A stretch of DNA of 64,000 bases from Umbilicaria muhlenbergii (Eukaryota > Ascomycota > Lecanoromycetes > Umbilicariales > Umbilicariaceae): contig KK106986.1 of assembly GCA_000611775.1 (NCBI GenBank), positions 1,116,001 through 1,180,000 of the forward strand, read 5' to 3'. This document shows, in pieces, positions 26,038 to 36,785 of the stretch. Positions within the stretch are counted from its first letter, which is position 1. Each line of letters begins with the position of its first letter. The position numbers were made by a program, and so were the translations under genes. Under the pieces are notes generated by a model. That model saw only the letters and a program-made list of their open reading frames with translations. It searched no databases and had not been told where the DNA came from.

Positions 26038-27059
26038 ATGATGTCGACATCGAAGCAGATCGTCATCACGATCACCTCACTCCTCATCGCTGCTCAACCC
26101 ATCATCGCTCAGACTTCTGAAGGATGTTTTTCGTCGTCGACTGGATTGCAGAATCAAGGCTCGTACGTGTACCAGTCAACTGGATACTGTCAAAAGCTAT
26201 GTACAGGCCTCAACCTGCCAGTGTTTGCCACCACAGGCGGTTCGGAATGCTGGTGTGGAAGTCAACTCCCTCCAGCTAGTAGCAAGACTTCGGATTCAGA
26301 GTGCAGCAAGCCGTGCCAGGGATTCCCGGCGCAGATGTGTAGGTCACGCTTGACCTCCCTCGTCCCATCTTATGCTCATCCCCGCTAACTGTTCCGATCA
26401 GGCGGTGGAGACAATTCTTGGTCGGTAGCGTTGACTGGTATTGGGGGTACGGTGTCGAATGCTGCGGGTGACACTTCAAGTCCAAGCGCATATAGCGGAA
26501 ATCCAGTGTCATCAGCGTCATCAGCGTCATCAGCGTCACAAATAGCGACACCACAAACCACCTCAGCACCAGTTGCAAGCACCACCCTAAAACCAACACC
26601 GTCGGTGGTGACCGTCGGGAACACGGTAGTGGTCACTGCGCCTGGCCAAACTACTACGGCTTCGGCACCAACACCAACACCAGAGAAAGAGAAGTCCAAG
26701 GGACCAAATACGGCCGGCATCGCTGCGGGCGTGGTTGTTGGTGTCGCAGCAGTCTGCGCTATTGCTGGCGGACTTTTCTTCTTCCTACGGCACCGTAGGC
26801 GACGAGCAGTGGAGGAGGAGTATAGACGTAATGCTTCCATCAACAACTTTACTGGGAGTCAGAAACCGTCGAGTGCTGGATCAATATCCGACTCCCGTCT
26901 CGAGCCATCGGTGATGATGCAGAGGCGGCAGAGTGATGGGAGCATTGCAGATAACCAAGACTACTCGAGGAGAATACTCAAGGTACGCTCCTTAAAGGTT
27001 CTTAACCTGTCAGGCTTTGCTAACAATCGTCAAAGGTCACGAATCCCGACGGCACCTAG
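26038..27059 (+). CDS. WSC-domain cell-wall integrity sensor
   Basis: This is a plasma-membrane mechanosensor of the cell-wall integrity pathway (Rho1/Pkc1 signalling via Rom2). Exons are 26038–26338, 26402–26982 and 27036–27059 (301 residues). It has a signal peptide (residues 1–27), a single WSC domain with Cys in the usual spacing (GCFSSS…YCQKLC…SECWCGSQLPP…CSKPCQGFPAQMCGG; the last Cys codon is split by intron 1), a Ser/Thr-rich O-mannosylated stalk, one transmembrane helix (AGIAAGVVVGVAAVCAIAGG) with a basic RHRRRR stop-transfer, and a short cytoplasmic tail. The tail ends DYSRRILKVTNPDGT. The final eight codons, including the stop, lie in the last exon, and this conserved end is the part expected to bind the Rom2 exchange factor. 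A 9-bp repeat in the stalk codes for Ser-Ala-Ser. Confidence 0.92.
26509..26535 (+). repeat. 9-bp coding microsatellite (x3)
   Basis: Three perfect copies of TCATCAGCG encode Ser-Ser-Ala in the stalk of the WSC sensor. Copy-number change would alter stalk length in frame. Confidence 0.85.
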
Positions 27060-28100
27060 CTGAACTCGCATCATTGACGAAAACGAGTCTCTTCTGTCCT
27101 TCGGCGCCTACAATCATACATGTGTACCGGGCGTCTACTTCCGGCCTTCCAAATCCCCGTTGTTTCGTACGGCATGGGTAAATGGGCGTATTTGGAATGG
27201 GTGATGGAGATATGAAGTCTACCTTCTTACCCAGCACAGCGTTGTTGACGTGGTCGGACTAGGCTTTGGTATCTGAGCCAACACCGCTTCACACCCCCGT
27301 CTACTCCTCCCCTTCAGCTCTACCTAATCAAGACGCTTGAAAGCTTGGACTCACACACTTTTCCCTTCGATATACCCTATTCGGCATCGACCAGCCACTC
27401 TTTTCTTGCACCTATGATCGCGCATCTTTCGCCTTCGGTCCTGTTGGATAGGGGGGTTGGATGGGGGGTCAGGGTGTGGTGTATTCTACTGTAGATAAAC
27501 TCTGGCAACGGAATAGATCAGTGTGTTTGAATGTGTCACCCGTGCGTTTGTAACCAGTGCTTTTGCCTGGCATGACCCGTTCGAGAAGATTATGATTCGA
27601 CAACGAAATGCGATAGATACGAGACACATGCTGACTGTCCCAAAAGATGCCCATGCAACTTCCTTTTCTGGTTGGACAAGTACCCAAGACGAGGAGTCGA
27701 CGGTAGTTTCCCTTGCACCTAACGAACCTATTCAGGACGATCGCTATGGGAGCTCGGCCAATCAAACGGCCATCAGGCGACTGTAACTAGAGAACCCCCG
27801 CATCCCGTCGGAAGTTATCAGTGGCGCGTGCACGCCGTCCTGTCGGGCCGCCTTTTGCAGCCTCGCGCATCCCTGCCAGCTGGGTTGCTTAACTCCGCCC
27901 GCCGTCATCGCAGCTTCACTGTTCTCGTCTCCAGGCCGCGCCCCCCCCCACTCACTCACCTCCATTCGGCCTCCCATACATACACAACATCGACCCCGAC
28001 CACGCGGCCAACCGTAACGGGCCACCTGCGTGACAAAACAGTCATTTTCGTTCGTCCCTCGTCGTTTCCGGTTTTGGGGTCTTCGCAGAGGACCAGAATT
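27060..28100. other. Intergenic, WSC gene to small fungal protein
   Basis: About 1 kb with no supported gene. The distal part is the promoter and leader of the next gene. Confidence 0.5.
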
Positions 28101-28201
28101 ATGTCCTCCTCCATCTATATCCCCGTGCGAAAGAACCCGATGGCTATGGGTCCCGCCGCCGCCCACACTTCCGCTTCTGCGTCTCCTTCTGCGTCGTCTG
28201 C

Positions 28202-28238
<37 letters not shown>

Positions 28239-29138
28239 TCGTCGGGGACGCCGCACACGCCGCCGCAGATGCCGTCGCACTCGCCCTCGTCGTCGGTGGA
28301 GGTGGGGGTGGAGGTGAAGAGTGAATGGAGGTCGGAGAGGTCCGCACATGACCGCCGGCGAGTGAGTTTGCTGAGTGAGTCACACCGGTGGTGTTGATCC
28401 CCCGTCGAGCCAGTCCGACAACCGCCACTCGCGGCGTCACATGCTCTGGGAACATGGTAAATCCAACTGGAGCGAGAGAAGCAAGGCTGATACGATGGTG
28501 GTGGTTGGTGGGGGGTGTAGGTTCGTCGTTATCGGCACAGGAGCATACGGTGATTAATGTTGGGCATCCGGATGGGCCGCCGCGGTTGGTACGTTCCCGC
28601 TCACGCCCCGCCGTACCTGTTTCCCGTTTCGGATTCTAGATAGATGGGTGGGCGGGCGGATGGGTAGGGTGGACATGGCTGACGAGACTGCGGGAGTGGT
28701 GTAGATTACGTGCGTTAAGACGTCGCAGGGGTTTGATTGGAACCAGGGTATGTGGCTCTCTTCCCTTCTCTTTTCTTCTCTTCTCTTCTCCTCTCTAACA
28801 GTCCTCCACTTCCGCTGGGAACGGGGGGTCGATGGGTGGGGTGGGAGCTTGATACCCCACTCGTCGATTCCCCCCACTCCCCACTTCCCACTCCCCACTC
28901 CCCCATCCCTCCCCCACATCTGCCCTTCTGCCATTCTACCCCCACCCCAAAACCCTCCACCCTCCCCACCGCTCTCAGATCTTTCACTAACCCCACCTCC
29001 CCACCCGCAGAAATCTTCCTCCCCTCCCACTCCTCCAACCACGAAAACAGCGACTGCCCCGACCTCGAGCGGCGCAAAGACCCCGTCCACGAAATCGTGC
29101 TCACAGATGAGGAGTTGGAGAATATGTTTCCGCAATAA
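28101..29138 (+). CDS. Conserved small fungal protein, five exons, function unknown
   Basis: Exons 28101–28361, 28414–28456, 28521–28588, 28729–28747 and 29011–29138 close in phase to 172 residues. The product starts MSSSIYIPVRKNPMAMG, runs through a Ser/Leu/Ala-rich stretch coded by TCGCTG hexamers and an Arg/Ser-rich part, then a compact C-terminal motif: VINVGHPDGPPRL, GFDWNQEIFLPSH, CPDLERRKDPVHEIVLTDEE and a final LENMFPQ. The GFDWNQ-EIFLPS junction is assembled across a 19-nt exon. Its residue pattern resembles the end of conserved, uncharacterised fungal proteins I have seen, but I can assign no function. The last intron holds a long CT-rich tract and a CACTAAC branch point. The exon 1–2 junction is the least certain. 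Confidence 0.68.
28198..28240 (+). repeat. TCG/TCGCTG coding microsatellite
   Basis: Hexamer repeats TCGCTG give alternating Ser-Leu in the preceding gene's first exon. It is a likely length-variable tract. Confidence 0.8.
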
Positions 29139-29724
29139 TCCATCGTACCTTATATCGAAGGTTTTGGATCAAGGTGTGGAACTAGGGTGGTGGGGGAAAA
29201 TTAGGGATGGATAATTGGACGGGCGGGGGTATTAATAGGTGGATGTTTATGGTGGTGCATATTTTGGGGTTCTGTGGTCGGCGGAGGATGGCTTTGGGCA
29301 TGATGATTGGAGTTCGCGGGGCTTGGGTGGGTGATACTACGTACTGCTGTTTTGATTGTGATAATAACATCCAGACCTTGGGGCGCCGCTTGGTCAGTCG
29401 GCAACGCAGGTGTTAAGGGGGTCGTCTTTTTTTTTTTTTTGGTTCATCTACGTACCACCACCGGTACCACCACCAGCTTTGTCGCAGGGATTCAAATTTG
29501 TTCTGTTCGTTACCTAACACCGCTTCAAATCTGTATATCCCATCCATTTACTGTTGATGAGTCCCCAAGGTGTTCCCCCGCTACAAGCTGCAATTCATGT
29601 GAAACTCCTGCACCTGCCACATAAAAGACCACATAAAAGGCCACATAAAACACTAATCCTCCGTTACCGAATCGCTCAGAACGCAAAAGATCCTCCCGCA
29701 TCCATACCATACATCGCAAAACAC
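29139..29724. other. Convergent intergenic with poly-T and 12-bp repeat
   Basis: This lies between convergent genes. It contains a T run near 29427–29441, a GTACCACCACCG/GTACCACCACCA pair, and a 12-bp tandem repeat (separate entry). No gene. Confidence 0.55.
29617..29652. repeat. 12-bp tandem repeat (x3)
   Basis: Three adjacent copies of CCACATAAAANN in the gap between two convergent genes. Confidence 0.85.
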
Positions 29725-31666
29725 TCAAACAGCATTCGCCCCCTTCTCCCTCTCATCCTGACTCCTCATCCCATCCCCCTTACCCACATCACTCAACGCA
29801 GCCGAATACCAGCCCCTCGGCATCCTCGCCTTATCCGGCGGACTCTCCCCCCCGGCGGTGACAACCACAATCTGGGAGCCGTTCTTGCCGTCCAGCTGAC
29901 CCGGCGAGTGCGGGCTGGGGCTGCGGTTTCCGCTACTGCCGCTGCGGCGGCTCTTTTCGTAGCGGGCGCGGATGGCGCGGAAAAGGGGGAGGAGAGTGGG
30001 GAGGCAGGCGCAGACGATGCCGAGTTTGGTTTCCAGACTGATCCAGATGGTGGCGTCGATGATGGTCCCTGTGGGGGTGCGGTGGGGTTAGTGGGATGGC
30101 GAACCGGGTTGGGTGGGGGTCCTAGGACGGGGAAAGGGTGGGGGTGCTAGGACGGGGAAAGGGTGGGGGTGGCAGGGACGGATGCGGGCTTACATGTGAG
30201 ATCGGCGACGTCCATTCGGATGAGCAGGGGGATGCGGACGATGCCGGCGATGCAGACGCTATGCGCGGGTCAGTTCTAGGCACTTTCCTGTTTGGCCAAC
30301 GTGGGCAGATCACTTACAAAGCACCGACGAGGAAGAGGCCGATTAGGTTTAGCCGCTGCGACATGGTCGTGTGCAGCTTCCAGAGAGGGGGAATGGGAAT
30401 GACGAAGATGATCAAATCGGTCAAAAGACTGCCACCGGTGATCGCGTAGCCGGCCGTGTTCTCGTTGATGCAGTGGCCGTTGGGGATCGTCTTGTCCCAG
30501 AAGTAGGCGAGAGGCCGGCATGAGAACATGACCGATAGGAACTGGGCCAAGAACCACGCAATCATGGCAACGCCGGTGGCGATCAAGACTATAAGGACTT
30601 TGCGTGATGCGAAGATGCGACGGTAGAAGCAAAGGATTGACAGTTTGATGGACGTGATCGAGAACGCGAAGAGGACCTGCGTCACCCAAAAGGTCTAGAA
30701 ATATAACTGGTTAGTTTGGAAGGTGTAGCTACTTGCACACGTTAGGGCTTACCTTGGTCCAAGCAGTCAATTCCGCAGGAGTCAGTGTGATAAAGTGTTT
30801 CCCGAGTCCCACAGTGGTGCCTTTTCATTTCAGTCACCGTTAGCCTTTCTAGTCTTCTTATGTCTCGCCATACGGGGATGTCATGCTGAAGGAAGGGCGC
30901 AATACTTATATATATATTGATTGCTTCTCCTATAGCAACGAACTGTAGTCGTGTTAGCTAGGCTGTTTTTCATTCCATCAACAGTCGATGACTGCTTCTG
31001 TCAAGGAGAGTAATACCGCTGCAAAGAAGATTAGGTAGTCGTCCCACCAGAACTTGACACGCCCAATCCGTCTCGAGATCACGCGGAGAATCACCGAGAT
31101 GAGCGCCAGCGCCATGAGAGTGGTGAGCACTCCTACAACTTTAGGTACTTCAGTGTCGTTCAGATTCGGGCAGAGTTCCTTAGCGAGACTCTGGATTTCT
31201 GTGGAGCGTTGTCAGCAGACTTCGCGCTTTCTACAGACAAGTAATATAGCGCACCAGGCCCTTCCGCTAGACTACAGTATTGTAACATGCCGCTCATCAC
31301 AACAGCCAGAAATGTGGTATCTGAACAGAAACATTGTGGGTTCGGGCCACAACCAGTCAAAGCAATCCCTTTAGCTGCGATAGGTTGCTATTAAACTAGC
31401 AAGTCAGCCGGTTTGGTGTCTCAGGTGGTGAAACTCGCCCTGATTGACTATCCACTTACAATGCACTGCGGCCACTGGAGTAGAAGGTTAGATACAGGGT
31501 CTACAGGCGTAACAGTTGCAGCTGCGGCCGACGACACCGAAGTCGCTGAGATAGCCGTAGTCGGTGTTGGGGTGTAGATCGTCTGGTTCAGAGTCAGAAA
31601 CACTGTCGTCGCCGCAACGGTGACTGTAATGTTCCCAGAGCCCGTGGTGTTTCCTGGCAGCTGCAT
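29725..31666 (-). CDS. CFEM-containing PTH11-type G-protein-coupled receptor
   Basis: This is a predicted plasma-membrane receptor of the fungal Pth11 class. Eight minus-strand exons (31666–31460, 31387–31255, 31198–31017, 30942–30906, 30820–30753, 30694–30318, 30258–30194, 30068–29725) close in phase to 470 residues. The extracellular part has a Thr/Val-rich leader and a CFEM-like module (QWPQC … GIALTGCGPNPQCFCSDTTF … MLQYCSL … AKELCPNL) with six cysteines instead of the usual eight. A rhodopsin-like seven-helix domain follows, with characteristic segments RIGRVKFWWDDYLIFFA, WVTQVLFAFSITSIKLSILC, FYRRIF, CRPLAYFWD, TDLIIFVIPIPPLWKL and TIWISLETKLGIVCACLPTL. The cytoplasmic tail is basic and disordered. 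Such receptors sense host or surface cues in plant-associated fungi, but the ligand here is unknown. The leader lacks a clear signal peptide, so an upstream exon is possible. Confidence 0.86.
30122..30171. repeat. Perfect 25-bp tandem duplication inside an intron
   Basis: Two exact copies of a 25-bp G-rich unit (30122–30146 and 30147–30171) lie in the last intron of the CFEM receptor gene and lengthen it to 125 bp against 56–85 bp for the others. Confidence 0.9.
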
Positions 31667-33834
31667 GGCTGATATTCTGCAGTTGACAAAGACGAGAAGA
31701 TTCAAGGTGAGGTTGATCGGGAACGACCAATGTATGGCGCTGCGAGAGCAGGCGATACATGGCTTATGATATGAAAACTTCTGACGGTAGGACCTGGACT
31801 CGGTGGTGTCAAGCCATCTTGGTGACAGATCGTCCAACGGTTCAGCACGTAGCGGCGAGATCAGACAGCAACCACAAACAGCAGAACGCCAGGACTAAAT
31901 GTTGAATGACCAATAGAATAGTGAACTGTGCGTAATAGAAACGATGACAAGGCTAACGGCCCAGGGTTGGAAGTAGCGTAATCGGTTTCGTTGCATGTTG
32001 AGACTGGAGAGGCTCCCCTCCACCAGACGGGAACAAGGAAGGCAGGAGCGAGGTTAGAGTACCAGATCAGGCCGGAATGGACATATGAACTGTATCCTTG
32101 ACGGGGTCAAAGCTACAAGCTAGCCACTCGTAGAGGTTCCAATCAATTCGTCCAACATCTCCGTAAGTTCTTCGGTTAGACCTTGCAAGCCACTGTACCG
32201 GTGCTCGTAAAACACCTTGGGCGTATCGAAGGGGTCCAGCTCCCGGTGCTTGTTTCAGGAAGGGGTGTGCATCGCGATACCTCCGAAATGCGGGGTGTGA
32301 GCCGCCTGGTGGCAAGGACACGCAATGACCTTCCCATCCTTCCACAAAGTTCGGTCTCGTAATGTGTCCCCGGGCGTTCGACATATTCCGAATAGTGTAG
32401 CTGGCAAACATCAAGCCCCGAAGAAGCCGTGACACAGCTTCGGTATTTGACTACATGTTGGAGACCAAGCACGTATGAAGCCTTGTAGATGTAAAGGCGA
32501 CAGCTGGTGCATCCCTGCCCCGTCCGCTTTGGTGGAGTTGGTGGCCTCAGCCATGGCATAGACTTAGCTTTGATCTCGAGGTCCTCCTGATTACTGTGCC
32601 GGTTTCGCAGGTACGATCTGTCGCCCTGGCTGAAGAAGGTTCGCACCAGACCGGCCCCGCATTTTTCGAGAACATTCTCCGAAGCCTTGCATGATCATGC
32701 AGGAGCACGGCCTATCGGACTACGGTATGATGCAGGTGCAAGGTATCAAGGCTTAACTTATGGACAAGCCGACCGGGAGCTGGAGTATTATTGTGGAGTA
32801 CCGTGCTGGGCAGGTGGACAGACTGCATGCTCAATGGAGCGGAAGAGTGAAGAGAGGCGGGCTGAACTAGACTTGGAGAAAGTGCCCGACGGCCCGCGAC
32901 CGTCTAAGTTTTGAGGTGATCAGACCTGCTTTTATTGGTGGAAGTAGTTAGTGTTGCGCCACCAGGTTACTGAGTACTGCCACTTACTCCGTGCCGGAGT
33001 GCGCTCATCACAGGAGCTTGACGGTAGTCTACTCTAGAAAGTGGGAGCGGTTGATTTAAATGGCCAATTGTCTGTGGGGACTGAAGACGAAGAAAGACGT
33101 GGAAATGTGGCGGCTGAGAATAAAGATGAGGAGCTCAACGCGGCTTCGAGGCGGCCTAGCTTGGTCACTCGTCAGCGGTTATCTCGGCGTGCTTCCGGAT
33201 ACAAGACTTGGCTAATAATGATAACCTGCTTCTTGGACTACGAATTACGTTGTTGGAAATACGAGACCCAGCTACTGAAATTTGTACTGATGGCTTTAAT
33301 ATGATTGGATTTCTTTCAAGGTCTGTGTAGCCCTATACGTGATACCCGCACGAATCAGCCTTCTCAATTGGATCAAAATTTTGAGAGCTGCCAAAAATGC
33401 CTGCTCCACGGTCGTATACACTCAGATCAATATCTGAATCGAGCGCAGGTATCCAACTGATCTCAATCCAGCACTCCGGATTCAGAAGGGCACTGGCGAT
33501 GAAGTCCCGGACAACAATGATTACAGATTTTCTTGTGGAGGTACGGAATGAGGTCTGATCCTGATTGTAATTAAATACATTGTTAGAGGCCATCATATGC
33601 CGTGCTAGCAAGGATGTATGGGATAAGAAACGAATATCAGGATACAAAGAAGCACCAACAATGATGCCCCACACAGAGACCCCACCAAATGTCTATTGCA
33701 GCCAAGATAGAAAGACCGAGCCATCACGAAGAGGCCGGTACCACCGCGCAAATATGTAGTTGACCAATGACCCTCTTGTCGCCTGCTTGCTATGATACGA
33801 ACGAAGACGCAACGACATCGACCGAAGACATCCC
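31667..33834. other. 2.2-kb region without a supported gene
   Basis: Open frames of 87–156 codons occur (for example 32067–32435 and 32176–32646 on the minus strand), but none has recognisable motifs, clean splice links or coding-like composition. The segment probably holds the receptor promoter and the 3' region of the GPI-protein gene. Confidence 0.45.
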
Positions 33835-35663
33835 TTACAACATGAACGCAAAGACCAGGCCGCTGAGGAGCGCGTATCCAAGGGCTGGCGCGGAGAAAGA
33901 GCTTGCAGAGCCAGTGAAGGTGGCGGCACCTAAAGATTTCATTAGTATGGGGTCACATGACAACTGGGGAGGCTTCAATTCTTACCTGGGCCGGCAGCGG
34001 TAGCGGAACGGTCACCGCCGGTGGCGGCAGCCACAGAGGTAGCCGCAGCACAGGTTGAGCAAGCACCAGCGATGGTGGCAGTCCTAGAAGCTGCAGCCGC
34101 GGCAGCTAGAGAAGCCGACGATTGGGCGGAGACTGCTGCAGAGGCGGCGGATTGAGCCGCGCTGACGCCGGAGGCAGCGGCCACACTGGAGATACCGGTG
34201 GCAACGACGTCTGGCACGGTGACAACGGCGCTGCTACCGGCGCTGTTACCAGCGTTGCTACCGGCGCTGTTACCGGCGTTGCTACCGGCGCTGTTACCAG
34301 CGTTGCTACCGGCGCTGCTACCGGCGCTATTACCAGCGTTGCTACCGCCGCTGGTGATAGTCATGGTTGTCATGGCGGCACCGGCGAACGATTGGCAGGT
34401 GAGGCAGACTGCAGATTGGTATGACGCAGTACCAGCAACGGCACCAGCGGCACCGGCGGATCCGGCCGAAGCAGCGCTGATGAGGCTCATGTAAGGGCAT
34501 TGCATAACCTGAACTGGGCATACTGGGCATGGCTGAGTGGCGTAGGTGTTGTTGGCCTTGAAGACTTGGACGATGGGGCAGACGGGGCACATCTGAGCAT
34601 AGTAGTAGGTCTCGTCACCGGAGTAGAAGTTGATGGTACCGGCGTTGAACTGCTCGATGATACCGCCGTTAAGAGCCAGGAGGGAGTTGTTCAAGTTGTA
34701 GACATTGACGTTGATGGCTCCAATGTTGATGGAACCAATGTTGATGGTGGTGCCCGCGGTGGCGCCATTTCCAGCGCCACCAGCGGCCACAGCGGCACAG
34801 GTGGTGGCTTCGAGAACGACAGCCCTGCAGCCAGCAGGAGCGGTACCATCAAAGACCGCAAGGACCTGACCAGAAGGAAGAGTGCAGTAAGACGCGACAC
34901 CGTTGGCGAATGCTGGGTTGGCCCAGGTCAGAATACCACCGGCAGTGAAGGTCCGGGTGATGTCACCGACAGCGGTAGAGGCGACGAAAGGAGCATCAGC
35001 AACACCAGCGCTGGTCGAGAACTGGCCACCAGCGGCGCTGAACAGCTGTCCATCAACAACGTTATATTGGCCCGCAGCTCCACAGTCGTTCGTGACGGTT
35101 CCATCTGGAGCTACGAACGAAGGGGCAGCAGTTGTCTGACGGCGACCAAGGTTGACAGAAACCGAGATATCAATGACAACAAAGACGAACAGTGCCGGGT
35201 TAGCAGTTGAAGTGGCCGCAGCGGAGGTGGAAGTAGAAGTCGTTCCGTTCATGGAGTTTGAGGGGAAGCCCGAGGACGACGCAGCAGAGGACGGTCTGCT
35301 AATGGAGGCGCTTGTCGTAGAGCTGTCGTTTGTGGTAGAGGTGGCGGTGGTGGACGAACTGCAGCCTCCGAGCAAGGTGCACGTGACAGAGCTAAGATCG
35401 CTCGAGAGCGAGCTGCTGGCAGAGCTGGTGATGGAGCTGAGGTTGCTGCCAGTAGGACCAGCGATGTCAGTGTTGCAGCCACCGATCAGAGTGCATACTG
35501 CGGAGCTGACACCAGTCCCGACGGGGCCGACGGGAGTAGTGACACCGGTTCCAACGGGGCCAACGGCAGAGGTAATGCCGGTGCCTAGTTGTCGTGGTGC
35601 CAAGTTGGCGGAGGCTGTGGACGCAAGCAGCGCGAGCACGGAAACCATTGAGTTGGACTTCAT
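33835..35663 (-). CDS. Ser/Ala/Gly-rich GPI-anchored cell-surface protein
   Basis: Two minus-strand exons, 35663–33986 and 33929–33835, give 590 residues. The N-terminus is a signal peptide (MVSVLALLASTASA then NLAPRQ). Repeats follow: VGPVGTGV twice, then two SS–CTL(I/L)GGC motifs each before a Ser-rich spacer. The middle (about 190–420) has evenly spaced Cys, including CPVCP twice and CLTCQ, and a run of INIGSINIGAINVNVYNLNN that may form a beta-solenoid-like ladder. A Gly-Asn-Ser-Ala repeat coded by a 24-bp minisatellite leads to an Ala/Ser-rich region. The second exon supplies a hydrophobic end (APALGYALLSGLVFAFML) preceded by small residues, a standard GPI attachment signal. It is probably a covalently attached wall protein or adhesin. 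No catalytic motif is visible. Confidence 0.85.
34225..34350 (-). repeat. 24-bp coding minisatellite
   Basis: About five imperfect copies of a 24-bp unit encode Gly-Asn-Ser-Ala-Gly-Ser-Asn-Ala octapeptides in the GPI-anchored protein. Unit changes are mostly silent or swap Ser and Asn. Confidence 0.8.
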
Positions 35664-36785
35664 GTTTGCGGGTTAGAAATAGTAACGAGTGACTGATGGT
35701 TTTTGAAGACCGAATGAATACAGCAAAGGTATCAACGAGTGACTGTCAGACTGGAAGACTGAGGAAAGCTGCGATGTTCTCCAGAAGACAGATAGGTACA
35801 GCTGTATTAATACTACAAGTAAGATTGCAAAAATGGAGCTGCATGTCGTGGAATTTATGAGAATTGCTCATCTCTCTCGAGCGGGTCCTCATATTCTCGA
35901 GGAGTAGATCGCTGCTGGACGCGGCCGCCAAGCTGCTCTCGCCTCCATGAAACCTAATCCACATACCGCAAACAGACGTAGAATCCACAAACCAAATCTG
36001 ATAACCAAACAGCCTAAAACAGCCTGAATCTGGATAGAGACTGGTCAAGTCCTCCTCCGCGCCGTGACGGAGTGGGCCCGGTCTATTTGCGGAGCGAATC
36101 TACCGTTCAGGCAGCGTGTGGAGTTGATGTGAATACGAGATCGGAGGCGGCTTCCAAATTGAACAAGAACATCCTGTGAACATGGATCGTCGCTGTTACG
36201 GGAGCAAACCTAAACGGCTTCATTGCTTGCTTGACACTTCCAAGGGCCACTCGTAGAGGACTGCAGGCAACGGCCGTTTGACTCTGTTCAGTTAAGGGAC
36301 ATTCTCACGATGCGCCTATATCCGGCTGGCATGAAATGATTTATCTGCTAATAATTAGTACTGAACCATGAAGTATCAGAAATGTGCCTTTTGCTTTGAA
36401 GGTCTATTAGTTACGTACTTTAGCATGTCCAGTGGAATGTAGGATGCCGAGTTACTCGAAACTCAAACCAAGAACATCAACATCGTGAGATTTTTGAAGA
36501 GGAGGCACTACTCTCGCGTAATCACACGAAAAGTCTCCTCAGCAAGGGATGCTCAACCACAAACTCTATCAACATTATCAATGCATGCATCGAACAGAGT
36601 ACCTTAGTGGCGTGTATCATAGGCGCAAGCTATATTAACAGATCGTCATCGTTGTCGCCACAGGCAAAGACTGCATGCTTGAATAAACCTTCCGTGATTA
36701 TATACTGAGAATAGGAGTATCAACGCACGCGGCATGCGGCAGTGACTGATGACAGCATGATGCTGGGGAATGTCATATCTGGACT
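35664..36785. other. Intergenic, upstream of GPI-protein gene
   Basis: 1.1 kb containing the promoter and leader of the GPI-anchored protein gene (minus strand) and the 3' side of a decayed gene. No additional gene is recognised. Confidence 0.5.

Noticed and set aside
28375-28557. Alternative continuation of the small five-exon gene without splicing after 28456
   Set aside because: It ends in Val/Gly-rich filler. Splicing at 28456/28521 closes phase and leads to the conserved C-terminal motif.
32067-32646. Two overlapping minus-strand frames (156 and 122 codons)
   Set aside because: No conserved motif, no convincing splice join and ordinary non-coding composition. I could not support either.
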